A stretch of DNA of 64,000 bases from Aplidium turbinatum (GCA_918807975.1 OU964918.1:22614477-22678476), one strand, 5' to 3'; numbered from the stretch's first letter, positions 44,023 through 57,820 are shown. The notes: a model not told the origin generated them from the letters alone. Numbers and translations are program-made.

Positions 44023-44310
44023 GGACTAACAGCAAATAAATGCCGAACACGCCCATTAAAAAAAACAATGTATTTTTCTGTTCAATATAACATTTTGTGT
44101 GAAAAGCATTGCCGGTTTAAACAGCTTCCCTCATGGAAGCCATGACATATTTTTCTGTTCAATACAACATTTTGTGTGAAAAGCATTGCCAGAAGAAGCA
44201 GCTTCACTCAGTGAAGCCATGACTAACAACAAATAAATGCACTCGCATTAACAAAACAACATATTTTTCTGTTGAATTTAACATTTTGTGTGAAAATCAT
44301 TTCCCTACCT
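44023..44310. repeat. Tandem repeat with TTTTTCTGTTCAATATAACA units
   Basis: A core TATTTTTCTGTTCAAT(A)..ACATTTTGTGTGAAAAGCAT begins near 44070, 44147 and 44261. A longer unit of ~197 bp (GGACTAACA(G/A)CAAATAAATGC start) repeats from 44023 to 44220. Confidence 0.75.
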
Positions 44311-44523
44311 GCTAAGCTGTAAAAAATACTTGTTTTACATCAAAACAACCTTTTTCACAAAAAGATGCTGTAACACAAAACAGTCAAAGAATTTTTGATG
44401 TCAACACAACTTTTGAATGTAATGTAATAGGCAAACCAAACGTGGTAGCCTATGGGTTTCATTGAAAGGAAATATGTTTGCAACCGCCTAATTGGTCAAA
44501 TTCAACTTCGGTACGGCAGCCTA

Positions 44524-44617
44524 GCTCCCGGCCAGCAAAAATTGTCATTTTTACATCGTTTCAACATCACCAGACGTTGAAATCGTGTACAAAAGGGAAC
44601 TTTTGCTGACTAGGTAT
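44524..44617. repeat. Small palindromic repeat (ATCGTTTCAACATC variant)
   Basis: GGCCAGCAAAAATTGTCATT and TTTTACATCGTTTCAACATC face CAGACGTTGAAATCGTGTAC, then AAAAGGGAACTTTTGCTGAC. A second half-copy (ACATTGATTCAATGTCTGAA / TACGTTGAATTGC) lies at 44695-44740. Confidence 0.65.
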
Positions 44618-44844
44618 AGGTTGTAACTGAGAAAAACATTTACAAAAGCCATTTGATTTGTTCAAAGAACCCAATTAGCCTAACAGTTCGTATTTACATT
44701 GATTCAATGTCTGAATACGTTGAATTGCTCATCATTGGCCTATCGTTTTTGTAATTTTGTAAATGCTTTGTAATGCGCTTGTAAATGCAATGTTCATTTC
44801 ACCGATCAATCAATTTATTAATAGTTGAGGATTCGAATACAGTA

Positions 44845-45765
44845 CAGGCCTCGAAATTCGTTTTTGTTGACGGCGGACAAACGTGTCCGGTTTGAGCAGC
44901 TATCTCGGCGGACAAATTAAGTCTCACGGCGGACACACCAGCTTTAGAGTCGATCGTCATGCTTAATCACTTTATCTTGATAATTCTTCACCATTTGAGA
45001 ACTATAGCTACGGTTTAGAAGGCTTGTTAAAATTGCAGTGAAGTCACTCTGAAAGGCTTTCATCAGACCAACGACGTGCGCTGGAAGAGTCAAAGCGCCC
45101 TGTAGCTGCTTGATACCCGCATAACTGATTAACTTCCACGAAACGAGGTCCTGTGGCTTCTTGCGTCACAATGCTTTGGGCACGAGTCGGAAAACATCTA
45201 CACGAACGCTACTATTTTCTGCTGTGCAAAGTTTCACTAGGCTTTATTCTTTAGGTTTATTTTTGCGCGTCATGTTAACGAAAGAGAATTTTCCCTGGGC
45301 CTTTTCTTTCTTACAGTAATATCAAAGCTTAACAAATTTTGTAACCAACCTTGCCTTATCAATATTACTCGGAGATCATAGCCAGACATTGTGACGTAAG
45401 AATTAAACTAAGTTGCGCGTGAATAGTGTAGAAGTACCCGTACTCCCATCGATTCTTGGCGAAGAATTCACCTATGTTACGCTGATTCAATGTCATCAAT
45501 CGAAGCAACGTAAAAATCGAAACTTTTCCTGCTTGAATGGAAACTAAGGGATACGATACAATATTAACATTTTCTAGATGCGTGCTAGAATGCGTAGGAA
45601 ATTACATTCTCGCAAAAATTGTTCGTGCTATGACGATTTGTATCGCTAGTTCCTGTGTTATTTCTCGGCGGACAAATATGACCGATCTAGATGGTACTTC
45701 CCGCGGACATCACATGCTGTGACGGCGGACATGTCCGCAGTGTCCGCCATGAATTTCGAGGCCTG
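44845..45765. mobile_element. CAGGCCTCG-family transposon, copy 3 (inverted)
   Basis: Starts CAGGCCTCGAAATTC and ends GAATTTCGAGGCCTG. The interior is inverted relative to copies 1 and 2. Identical CAGTA flanks (44840-44844 and 45766-45770). The insertion interrupts the left end of a Tigger-like element, so the pre-insertion sequence TACAGTAGAATTCGCC is known and shows a 5-bp duplication. Confidence 0.9.
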
Positions 45766-46590
45766 CAGTAGAATTCGCCTATAACGGCTTCATTTATAAC
45801 GTCAATTCGCCTATTACGTCACATTTCGCTCGGTCCTGGCAGAATTCCTATCTTTTACATACATTGTAGTTCGGCTACAACAGCATCGCCTATAACGTCA
45901 ATTCGCATGTAACAGCACCCTTTATTGGTCCTCAGACGTCTTTTGTTCGTTTATAACGTCACTTTAAGCCATCACCTTCACCACAAACGGTCAGTCTTTT
46001 AATCCAGTTAGCGCTGCTGCTTGCAAAATGTCTTCCCTTTATTTCGCTACGTCGTTCTCAGCAGGGACTTTAAGTGAATTAACTTTTTTCCCGCGTGAAA
46101 AACTATCACATGTAAAAAGCAGCTCTACAGCTGACCTTTAAACAACTCAAAGCAACAGTTGTACAATGTACGTGCAGTACTGTATAAACTAATTAACTTT
46201 TTTCCCGCGTGAAAAACTATCACGTGTAAAAAGCAGCTCTACAGCTGTGTCAAATCCGTTTCAAAACCGAAACAGCTCAAGATCAATGCCTTTTTTGCTA
46301 ATAAACAATGAACTTTTCTACTACTGTATGTAATGAGCTGGATTGCGCAAATTTCCTGTACCTTTCGCTGTAGGTTATTTTTTTTAAACAATTTCTTTGT
46401 TTACTGTATTTTCTGCGTGCCTTTTGTCAGTTTGGTGGTACACAGTAACCCTGATTGGATTATACACCTCTTTCTTTAATCAAAAAATACTTATGGAATA
46501 GTTTGCGGTAGTTCGTCTATAACGTCAATTCGGCTATAACGTCAGTTTTTGCAAATCCCCTAGAGGTGCCGTTATAGGCGAAATCTACTG
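45766..46590. mobile_element. Tigger/pogo-like non-autonomous element with TA target
   Basis: Left CAGTAGAATTCGCCTATAAC; right CGTTATAGGCGAAATCTACTG. The left TA is at 44838-44839 (before the CAGGCCTCG insertion) and the right TA at 46591-46592. An internal direct duplication occurs: TTTTTTCCCGCGTGAAAAAC with following AGCAGCTCTACAGCTG at about 46083 and 46199. Non-coding. Confidence 0.8.
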
Positions 46591-46840
46591 TATATTCTAA
46601 GTTTGCATACAGACGGCGACGCAGGATACATGTCAATTTCATGTGAGCAAACATTTTAAGCTAAATTTCATTTCAATTTATTTTTCTTTGTCGGAATGCA
46701 AAAGAAGCGATATTGTGGAATAAAATACAAAATTCTCTAAATAAACAGAAGGCGTCGTTGGAATTTGAATTTTCTAATAGTTGAGGATTCGAATATATTC
46801 TAAGTTTGCATACAGACGGCGACGCAGGATACATGTGTAA
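46588..46840. repeat. Direct duplication of a ~40-bp TTTGCATACAGACGGCGACG block
   Basis: TATTCTAAGTTTGCATACAG, then ACGGCGACGCAGGATACATG occurs at 46591-46629 and again at 46796-46834. AATAGTTGAGGATTCGAATA precedes the second copy and also occurs at 44820. This suggests a ~200-bp tandem unit later broken by insertions. Confidence 0.7.
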
Positions 46841-47968
46841 TAGAGTGGTTCAAAAAAATACAATTTTCTCAGAATCTTTCTCCACAAGGCTTAAAATGTG
46901 CCATTTCCCCATAGAAGTGCCCTTGCAAAAAATTAGACTGATTGGAAGTCGTTTAAAGGTCAATCAGATTTTCACTTTTTTACCACATTCTGCCTATGTC
47001 AAACCCTATCGCACACAGGCCGATATTGTGTACAAGAATTACAGAGGGGGAAATGCCCGCTATCATCTTGAAAACCACAGCAGAGAATGAGCTAGACTTC
47101 TATATGATGCAGAATTAAACTTAGTGTGTATGTAAACAGATTTATTAACTTAACACCCAACAAAGCAAAAATCTTATTTCCATACTAAACTATCGGCAAT
47201 TCGGCATCTACCATTATTATTGAAAAACACTCGAAACCGGCATTAGTCTCATCAGTCATCACTTCAATCATTTTCATGAGACTCAGAAACAGTACCAGTA
47301 CCTACTGCAGTTAGTAAGCATCTACAGGAAAAGGTTTCCGGTGCCAACCAAAGCAACCCTTAATCTCAACAAAGCCTGAAATGAGACTGTGACGAAAACA
47401 GTGGCCGAATGTCATATCTGATTTAACACCACAGTCCTTGATGCTAACATTGTATTTTAATTCATTTATCGTGATATGGATGTCTCTTTGTGATAAAAGG
47501 AAAATTGTATTATGTTTAAACTTATTTAACCTATCAAAATAATTGAAGTGATGACTGATGAGACTACTGCTGGTTTCGAGTGTTTTTCAATAAAAATGGT
47601 AGATGCCGAATTGCCGATAGTTTAGTATGAAAATAAGATTTTTGCTTTGTTGGGTGTTAAGTTAATAAATCTGTTTACATACACACGAAGTTTAATTATG
47701 CAACATATGGAAGTCTAGCTCATTCTCTGCTGTGGTTTTCAAAACAATAGGGGGCATTCCCTCTCTGTAAGTCTTGCACACAATATCGGCCTGTGTGCGA
47801 TAGGGTTTGACATAGGCAGAATGTGGTAAAAAAGTGAAAATCTGATTGACCTCTAAACGACTTCCAATCAGTCTAATTTTTTGCAAGGGCACTTCTATGG
47901 GAAGATGGCACATTTTAAGCCTTGTGGAGGAAGATTCCGAGAGAATTGTGTTTTTTTGAACCACTCTA
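46841..47968. mobile_element. 1.1-kb fold-back hAT-type element with ~430-bp arms
   Basis: Starts TAGAGTGGTTCAAAAAAA and ends TTTTTTTGAACCACTCTA. Identical flanks ATGTGTAA (46833-46840 and 47969-47976). The arms (about 46841-47270 and 47540-47968) are long, ~90% similar inverted copies around a ~270-bp centre. Short open frames inside the arms mirror each other and are not treated as genes. A transcript across this intron would form a long hairpin. Confidence 0.9.
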
Positions 47969-48294
47969 ATGTGTAAGCAAACCTTTTAATTTAATAGTGC
48001 GTCGTTGGATTTTCAAAACATTTCCGAAAAAGGCTGTCTCCGAATCGGACTCTCCGAAACGGGCCATTCTGTTGACCAGCACCCCATCAGCCAGACTGAT
48101 GTTATGGTGTGAAAATATTATCAAGCAAGAAAACTCACGTTAACGAGTGTTTTAACAAAGCTGTTCGCATTGAAGAGTATTTTTTCTTACTTGTGCTTGC
48201 TCGCGCTTAAATTTCAGTAGGTGGCACACAGTTCAATTCTCTTAAACAAACTAAAAGTTAAGTTTGCAAGCAAGGAAACATTTATCGTGTAGAC

Positions 48295-50931
<2,637 letters not shown>

Positions 50932-51002
50932 AGGATGTTAAAAAATTTACATACATTACCGGTATTAGGAATCATCATAATGGACATGTTTGTTTTAATC
51001 AG

Positions 51003-51080
51003 ATGACTTTTTGCCGCAAGGAGCGTCAAGCGATGACGAAGAAACTATTGAAGTGGAAGAAAATATTGAACAAGAAGACG
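51003..51080 (+). CDS. SRCAP: SRCAP/Domino-type remodeller, exon d (acidic linker)
   Basis: The acceptor TTTTAATCAG ends at 51002 and the donor GTAATT begins at 51081. 78 bp in phase 1. Joined to exon c it reads ...GSD-DDFLPQGASSDDEETIEV, then EENIEQED. The DDEETI.VEE block is a recognisable SRCAP/Domino feature between HSA and ATPase. The conserved phase on both sides supports the boundaries. Confidence 0.85.
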
Positions 51081-52868
51081 GTAATTAAATTAAAATGTGT
51101 TTCATTTTTTAATTCAGATATGAAGTTGGTTGAGATTTGAAAAAGTTCTGATGAATTATGCCGGTTTGCCGAATGGTCATTTGACTTAATTTTTCCGTTT
51201 TTTCTTTTCTTTGAGTGACATGTCAATTTTGTGAAATACATTTTGAACACAAAAGATACTGAAACATTTTTCGTTTATTTTTGATCTGGAGGTTTGCTTT
51301 TGGGCTCTTAGTTTATATTATTGTATTTAAGTGTCGATAATGTTCCACCAAGTCAAAGTTTCGCCGGTAAGAAACTAGTCTATTTACTTCAAGTCAAATT
51401 GTACAAAGTTGTAGTGACTTCTAACCCGAGTGACGTGGAGAAGTAATGGCTTCAACTCAAATGACTCGGGTATTAGGTATTTTGTTTGGTTGATTTAGGA
51501 TGTTAAGTATAGATGTTGCACGTGTTGCAGCGGTTAGTATCGACATCGTGCTACTGGGACCTTGTATGCCAACGCACTGTATGTTAATTTTTTTAGAGAA
51601 AGCTGTCTTTCTGTTTGTATTTGTGCATAATTATTAATTACGTTACTGTCAGACTTACATAATTATAGAACATGTCAGACTGTTTGTTCTACTGTAATTA
51701 TTCTAAGATTTCATATCATACATCATACATGTACCCAATGGCCTTGTCCATATGAAATAAACAATAATTATTGGCACCTGTTTAACTTTAATTTTGTGAC
51801 TTTTGTTACGTAACTTGTGACATATGTTGTTGTTGATGAGTAAGTCTTTGATTAAATACAGATTGATTAGTAACAGTATGTAACATTAATTTGCTCTGCT
51901 ACTATTCGGAGAAGCCGAATAGTTCGGCGAATGCTACTACTATTCGGAGAAGCCGATTCGAAGAAAGCCTTTTTTCAGAGAAATCAAAAAATTCCACAGT
52001 GACGTCTGTTTATTTAAAGGAATCGGCTTATAATAGAGATTAACCAAGTAAGGGATCAGCGAAAAAGTCTCAACTAAAAAAATAGTTATCTAATGACGTT
52101 TCATGATTAACAATAAAGGGTATTTAAAATGGAGTAGTTATGTCTACATCGAATCCGACTTAGATCCGTGACAGAAAAAAACTCATTACATTTTTGGAAT
52201 CAGCTACTCGAAATCATCCAAAAACAACAAAATTAAACAAAAAATTTGTGAAATTGTGTTAAATAGTGTAATGCTTTGATAAGAGTTAGAGATGAACTTT
52301 TTTAATACTAGCACTGAAAGCGATACTTCTGAACAGTGCAACATCAGACTCATATACACTATAACCATTTCAGTATTTAACCAAGGCTAAGTGTTATTCT
52401 GGTGAAAAGCCATTGCAGTCTCGCATAATCAGGGTATGATGGCATAAGTCTCACGTCCTTGAGTTGGAGTCATTTGAATTCACGTCATCAGGATCGTTTT
52501 TTTAAAAAGTATCTGTAATGAACTTTGTACAATTTATAGTTCTTGTCAGTGGTTTTTTAAGTTTGCCTTAGGAGTATTAAGAGTAGTTGTCGGGATTGTC
52601 AACAGTGTTGAAAAGTAAATAAACATCAGATCACCTAAATTAAAACTAAATGAGTTAGTTCGTATTGTAAACAGATTCTTAAGGTAAGACTACCCTGTTG
52701 CAGAGCAAAAGGTCAATCTCAAATGTTAAGGGGCATCCAGATTGATAGATATATTAAGGTGTTAAAACTTTAAGGACCAGTGAGTCCATTGTGACATCTG
52801 ATTGTTTACGCTAAATGGAAATCCTCAATGTTGCTTCCAAAGTAACAATTGCTTTTGTTTTTTTGTAG
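51081..52868 (+). other. SRCAP intron d-e with a solitary 9-bp-family end
   Basis: CTGCTACTATTCGGAGAAGC occurs twice (about 51896 and 51940), followed by CGATTCGAAGAAAGCC. These are left termini of the family seen at 14920 and 43482, with no matching right end nearby. Nothing else recognised. Confidence 0.6.
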
Positions 52869-53002
52869 TGATGACGGAAGTAGCATTACTGAAGCAGGAG
52901 AGTGAATTGCCCTTTTCCGAGTTATTATCGCAACTTCCTCAAGATCTCATTGAGAACATCAACAAAACTCCGCCTTCATCTCTTTCTGAACCAGAATTGA
53001 AA
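52869..53002 (+). CDS. SRCAP: SRCAP/Domino-type remodeller, exon e
   Basis: The acceptor TTTTTGTAG ends at 52868 and the donor GTAAAT begins at 53003. Phase 1 in, phase 0 out. Reads VMTEVALLKQESELPFSELL, then SQLPQDLIENINKTPPSSLS, EPELK. The EI.LL.QE.ELPLEELL.SLP..LLE motif in this position is characteristic of SRCAP proteins as I recall them. It favours SRCAP/Domino over EP400. Confidence 0.88.
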
Positions 53003-53305
53003 GTAAATCGCGAGCTCTTGGTATTTCCAATTGTCTAGATAACGTTGCAAATATAGGGTTTAAAGAAATTGGTCCTTGGACCAACTTATAAACGATTTAT
53101 TAATAGAAAATAAATATATTTTATCAAAAAGATATCACAATGAGAGCTTGCAATGCTAGGAATAAATTTCTTTATTTATTTTCAATGTGACCGGCTGACC
53201 GCCCTTCACTTGGATAACTTTCTTAATTCTTTGTCAGAAGTTCTTGACGAGAGGCACATTGCTCATTTTGGAGTGTTTTGGCCCATTCCTGCAAGAGTGA
53301 TTGCT

Positions 53306-53838
53306 TCAGAGCATCTTGTTGGAACGTGAAAGGCTGATCTTGTAGTGTTTCTTCATTTCTTCAAGGGCTGGAAGTGGAACCAAGATATCATTGATGTGGC
53401 AATCGGAATTGATCTTAACCTTTTGTTCCACGAAAATCAGAAGATACTTCCAAGTTTTGGAGATGGTGGCCCACACCATGACAGAAGACGGTTTTTGACG
53501 GCGATAAACTGTTCTCACAGAATCTTCAATATCTGCTGAAGACTTTGCATAAATTCTATCATTCTAATTATTGAACTGAACTTCAATTGTGAAAAGATTT
53601 TTTCTGAAAAAATGATCTCTTGCCCTGCCATACCTGCCTTCAGTTTCCTGAGAATCTGTGCTCTTTCAAGTCTCTTTTGCTTTTGGAGAGGTGTAAGGAA
53701 CTGCCGTTTTCTCATCTTGTAAGGAGACAACTGAAGATCCAAACCGAATGCCCAACCCCCCTGAGAAATTCCTATGTGCGCTACTGTCTGCAGTATTACT
53801 ATCAAACTTGATGAAATATACTTTACTTGGAATGACAC
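53306..53838 (-). pseudogene. mariner/Tc1-like transposase, broken
   Basis: Minus-strand pieces read LSPYKMRKRQFLTPLQKQKR, LERAQILRKLKAGMAGQEII, FSEKIFS, then in another frame SSVMVWATISKTWKYLLIFV and EQKVKINSDCHINDILVPL. This order (....R..RA..LL......IIFSDEK.F....., then S.MVW..I...G..PL.F.....I....Y) is typical of mariner/Tc1 transposases. The first Asp of the triad appears lost (FSEKIF for FSDEKIF). No clean terminal repeats found. It abuts the TTAGGTGC-type repeat at 53838. Confidence 0.75.
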
Positions 53839-53906
53839 CTATATGACCAGACGCCACAGTGCAGCACACCTAAATATCCTGACGCCACAGTGTGCACTGT
53901 GCACAC

Positions 53907-56080
53907 TAGGGTGGTCCTCAAATGTATGCAAAAATTTCAAACTTAAAATATTGTAGTGCACACACTTCTATTTGGTTCCTTTTTATATAAAAACATTTCC
54001 CTGAAAGTTTGAAAGAATTTGATACAGGTTTAGAGGTGCCAGATTACAGGTGAAAATTCAATAAATTGAGCTATTCATGAAACCCACCCAAGATAAAGTA
54101 ACATTTGCAATTGTACTTTAAAAAGACATAACACATCATGGCAGAACGAGCAATAAACATGAGAAAAATGATATGTAAGAATACTGTACTCTAATCCAAC
54201 TCTGCAGTAGGAAACACTGATATAATTTTCTCGTACTATGCTTCGTGCATCATTATATAATAACTCCAAAGAATATTACTGGAAAACTAGAAGTTTAACT
54301 CGCAACAAGATTAACTAGTGCATTCTAAAGATAAATACATAATACAATTCAGTCTGTGGACTGATACACTTTCTGAAGATTGTTTTTGTTGCAAGTCGGA
54401 AGAGCATGTCGGTGCTGTTCCACAACTTGTAGAATGTATTGAATTTGCCTTTCATCTTTCGTTAATACATTGTTGCATGTCATGTCGGCTGCATAGCCGA
54501 GTGGTGAGAACACTGGAACGGCAATCGAAAGGGCGCCAGTTCGACACCACACAAGAGCATGCGGCTGTGTCTGTGGCAGGACACTTGAAGGCATGCCTGA
54601 AGGTGGACACGAAGATTGGCTTCCTTGCCTTCCCGTCCACTTAATCTAAATCTTCAACCACCGGGTGTAAGCCTGGATACGACAAACAAACAAAACAAAT
54701 ACATTGTTAAAATTGTGCATCAAAGCAACACCTCTTTCGGCAAAGTCATTGATTACATGGAGCCCACCAACAATGGCTTGCGCTTTCTTATAATTGTTAT
54801 CAACATTCCATGATGTGATTGTCATCAATATTCCATTCCACCTTCAGAAAGTCACATGATAAGTTAAGAATCTGGAAAAATCTCATGGTGTTTGATGTGA
54901 CAAATGTGACAGATCTTTTGATAAAATATCATCTGGTACTCGAGCAAGACGCTTTGAAGGTGTACTGCTTTGATGAGTTAACGCAGAAACCATGGCTTTT
55001 TTGAGTATATAACAGAAACAGCATCATCAAAAAATGCCAGACCCACAAGTTCTTCACTTATATACCACAAGTGCCTCGAAAATGCTTTCATGGCTTCTTG
55101 CGATAAACCTGCATCATGTTGCTCATACTCATTCACCCTTAGTGAGAGCATCTTTATGGGCAATGACAAAAAGTCCTAAAATATCATCTTCATGTTTCTT
55201 TTCTTTTTCAATTTGCGGTTTTGATGTTGCTTTAAACCCCTTTGCAAAAAGATTTCCAGTGTTGAAATAACTTTTCAAGTTTTTTTTTGGCATAACAATC
55301 TGTTCAAGTTGGAATAGCTGCCTACAGCCAGAGGTCCATAACACACTTCATCACAATAGACATACAGTACGGTACTTTCCTTTATGGTTTTCTTTTCTGC
55401 ATTGTGATAATGGTAAAAAAGCTGCAAAGCTTCTTGTTTTGATGGTAACTTGTTTCCAATAAAATTTACAATTGACTGACCTATCAAAGGTATGTCAGTC
55501 TTTGCTCTTGTTGTCATTATTATGTTTGAGGCGCTTCAAAAATATGCTAATATTTGTAGTTTTAACCGGTGTAAAGCTCTATACCATTAACTTTGACTAT
55601 AATAATTTATAAAGGACAACCAATCATCAACATGAACCTCAGTCTTTTTTAAATTCTAAAAACTAAAATATAGCTAAATCTAGAATATCTGCTCAACTAC
55701 AGACAAAGTTTTGGTAGCTGGTGTGACATAATTTTATCTACTGTTGACTATCAACATAGCTGCCCAGTAATGGTGGTTAGTGAAATGGAACAACATCATG
55801 CTGATAAAAAGAGATTAACCCAGTTTAAAAGAGGACATTGCCTACAACTATATCAATAGTTGGATAATTACAACTTCAATGCGTCAAATATGGTTTTACA
55901 TACTATAGCTTCCCATACGTTCACATACGGAAAAAATCTGAATTTTCAAGATAAATCTGGCACCACTAAACAAAGTTCAATCTCGCTGAAATTTTTACAG
56001 GGTCCATTTTTGGTCATTTGGAGATGTTTTGGGTAGTGTCACATCGCATTTTCTAAAGTTCGGTTTTCGGGACCACCCTA
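53907..56080 (-). mobile_element. hAT-like element (TAGGGTGGTCC ends) containing a SINE
   Basis: Left TAGGGTGGTCCTCAAA; right TTTTCGGGACCACCCTA. Identical flanks GTGCACAC (53899-53906 and 56081-56088). Minus-strand coding remnants: DIPLIGQSIVNFIGNKLPSK, QEALQLFYHYHNAEKKTIKE (55275-55517), then SYFNTG...KHEDDILGLFVIAHKDAL (about 55140-55290) and VINDFAERGVALMHNF (about 54710-54770). I recognise the KLPS..EVL..FFY.H and ND.AERGVALI motifs from an arthropod/cnidarian transposase-like family but cannot name it. Broken in many places. Confidence 0.85.
54475..54697 (+). mobile_element. tRNA-derived SINE with 11-bp target duplication
   Basis: The head GGCTGCATAGCCGAGTGGTG has a box A (TAGCCGAGTGG) of Leu/Ser-tRNA type. 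Box B is CCAGTTCGACACC, about 45 bases on. A tRNA-unrelated body follows, ending ACAAACAAACAAAACAAAT. Identical AATACATTGTT flank it (54464-54474 and 54698-54708). It is inserted in the coding remnant of the hAT-like element, so it is younger. Confidence 0.85.
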
Positions 56081-56125
56081 GTGCACACCTATTTGGCAGA
56101 CACCTAACTGTCTGCACCTAAAAGA

Positions 56126-56890
56126 CGTGCTCCACTTGGGTGGCCTTCTGATACCGAAACTCTCACTGTATTAAGGTAGTTGTCCAAGAGACAGGTAATA
56201 GCAACAACGTGTCGTAATTAGGGTAATATCGACGCAAGGCCCAGGCATAACAATACAATCACCACTAGGCGATATATCAGGGTCAGGGGTGAATCCCTTG
56301 ATTGCTTACTTAAAACGTAATAAATTATTTTTTTCACTGCTACAGTATATATTACTTTTATTACGCTTATCAAATTTCCTTCTCCCCTTAACGTTACTAG
56401 TAAGTTCAATTGTTCAATGAGCAACATCAATGCTCATTAATTACCAAACCTATCATCGTTGCCTGCAAGATGACAGCTAATTTACATTTTCTTTACTGTG
56501 AAATATTTATAACATGAACCGTTGAACCGTTTCATTTCCGTGGATATGGGAAGTTAAACATGGAAACCGCCTACATAAATAATCCCTATGATTTCTCTAA
56601 TTCAACAGGCCATTGTGAAATTTTGATGAACATCTGCTTTGAATTGGTCCTCCAAATCACGATATCTTTTCATCTGCTGTACCAAACTGTTGCTGACCGG
56701 CATTTTATTGTTCGAAATAAGAGCCAATAAGCAATATACCATTGCTTTTTAACTGTTCACAATCAAGTCATGAAATATTGAAAAACATTTTTTTTATACA
56801 ATTTCTCATATAATAACGCAAGAAAAGAACTTTTTTCCTTTATGCTTGTCAATAAAGACACAAAATGATAATTTTTCATACATTTTACAG
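56126..56890 (+). other. SRCAP intron e-f, last part
   Basis: No recognised element or gene. Confidence 0.5.
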
Positions 56891-56971
56891 AAATCAATTG
56901 CTGAACAAGAAACCTTTATGATGATTGATATTGAGAAAAGTGATGCATCACAAAAGGAAAGTTCACAGGAG
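56891..56971 (+). CDS. SRCAP: SRCAP/Domino-type remodeller, probable exon f
   Basis: The acceptor CATTTTACAG ends at 56890 and the donor GTAATA begins at 56972. 27 codons in phase 0 read KSIAEQETFMMIDIEKSDAS, then QKESSQE. The sequence is poorly conserved, as expected for this linker. Support comes from good splice signals, phase matching with exons e and g, acidic composition and position. Confidence is lower than for the HSA exons. Confidence 0.6.
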
Positions 56972-57651
56972 GTAATAATACGGCGCTGGGAATTCAGTGT
57001 ATTAAATTTAAAGTATCCAGTTTTTAAAGCACCCGGCTTTAAAAAATGCACAGCGAAGTTTTTGCTGTAAAAGTATCACAGCAAATTTTTGACCATATTT
57101 TTGCTGTGATAGTGTATGATTCCAGTATTTCTTTAAAAAATATTTTTCTAATAGGCTTGAAAAGGGCCATATGACTAGCCGAAAGCGTTAGCTTTTTGTT
57201 TTTATAATGTTAAATGTAGTGTTTTTGCTGAGTTATGTCTGTTTATGATTTCCCCTTTTGCCAAAATCACCCATTTTTGACCTGTTAAGACATGATCCAC
57301 AGAAGCAATACCAACAACATTCATGTTAAAATTGGAATCCACAGTCATGACCTGTACAGAGAGCTACGTTGGATATGTGTGATGCCCACTATCGATAGTC
57401 GGTACCCAGAGTTCCTTCATCAAGTATATATTTAAAATGAAAAAATATCTATGAAGCAGAGAATTATTATGTTAAATCCTAATGTATTTGATGCATTTTC
57501 AGAAGGTTTACAGCGTGTTAAAAAATCAAAATTTTGTATTTCGTGTCCATTTATGACAGTTAATAAATAATCTATGAGTTTTTCACTGACTAGTTATTTT
57601 TATTTTTTGTCATTCTCAACTTGTATCAATGGATTTGCAAATGTCTGTTAG

Positions 57652-57771
57652 GAAAATGTCTCATCGGATGAAAACGAAAAACCATTTCCAATTTCCTTGA
57701 GAAGATCAGCTAGAAAGCGTCACAGCGAAGATGATCCTGAGGTTTTGTCAAAAAAACAGAAATTTGACGAG
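57652..57771 (+). CDS. SRCAP: SRCAP/Domino-type remodeller, probable exon g
   Basis: The acceptor CTGTTAG ends at 57651 and the proposed donor GTTAGA begins at 57772. Phase 0: ENVSSDENEKPFPISLRRSA, then RKRHSEDDPEVLSKKQKFDE, a mixed acidic and basic linker ending in a nuclear-localisation-like KKQK. The donor is weak: an alternative GTAATC at 57790 would add six codons (VRFKEL). No homologue of this exact segment is recalled; assignment rests on phase, splice signals and context. The next exons, including the helicase domain, are not in the window. Confidence 0.6.
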
Positions 57772-57820
57772 GTTAGATTTAAAGAATTAGTAATCTTTGT
57801 TTGCATTGAGTTACTTAATA

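Larger units (their letters stand above)
43482..48071. mobile_element. 4.6-kb element with 9-bp duplication and reiterated TCGGAGA ends
   Basis: Left GGGTCCACTACTATTCAGAG; right CTCCGAAACGGGCCATTCTG. Identical 9-mers TTGACCAGC flank it (43473-43481 and 48072-48080). GGAGACAGCCTTTTTCGGA occurs as an inverted pair at the two ends. Same termini as the 203-bp MITE at 14920-15122. A 9-bp duplication suggests a Mutator-like element, but no transposase was found. It contains several nested elements. Confidence 0.85.
53838..56125 (+). repeat. TTAGGTGC-reiterated repeat, copy 2, split by a hAT
   Basis: 53838-53906 and 56089-56125 together, after removal of the hAT and one GTGCACAC copy, match the complement of 43668-43795 (GACACCTATATGACCAGACG, GCACACCTAAATATCCTGAC and so on to CACCTAAAAGACGTGCTCCA). 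Confidence 0.7.

Noticed and set aside
44023-44310. Regular repeats that might suggest a CRISPR-like array
   Set aside because: Only three units of unequal spacing, with similar sequence between them, in a eukaryotic intron. It is a tandem duplication.
46806-47090. Mirrored ~90-codon frames in the fold-back arms (also 47692-47964)
   Set aside because: The two frames exist because the arms are inverted copies; no conserved domain is visible and the reading does not extend across the arm.
47540-47600. CTGATGAGACTACTGC resembling a hammerhead start
   Set aside because: No GAAA block follows in the same strand at the right spacing, and the sequence is simply one arm of the fold-back element.
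54318-54644. 108-codon frame crossing the SINE
   Set aside because: It reads through the tRNA-like head of a SINE; the frame is a by-product.
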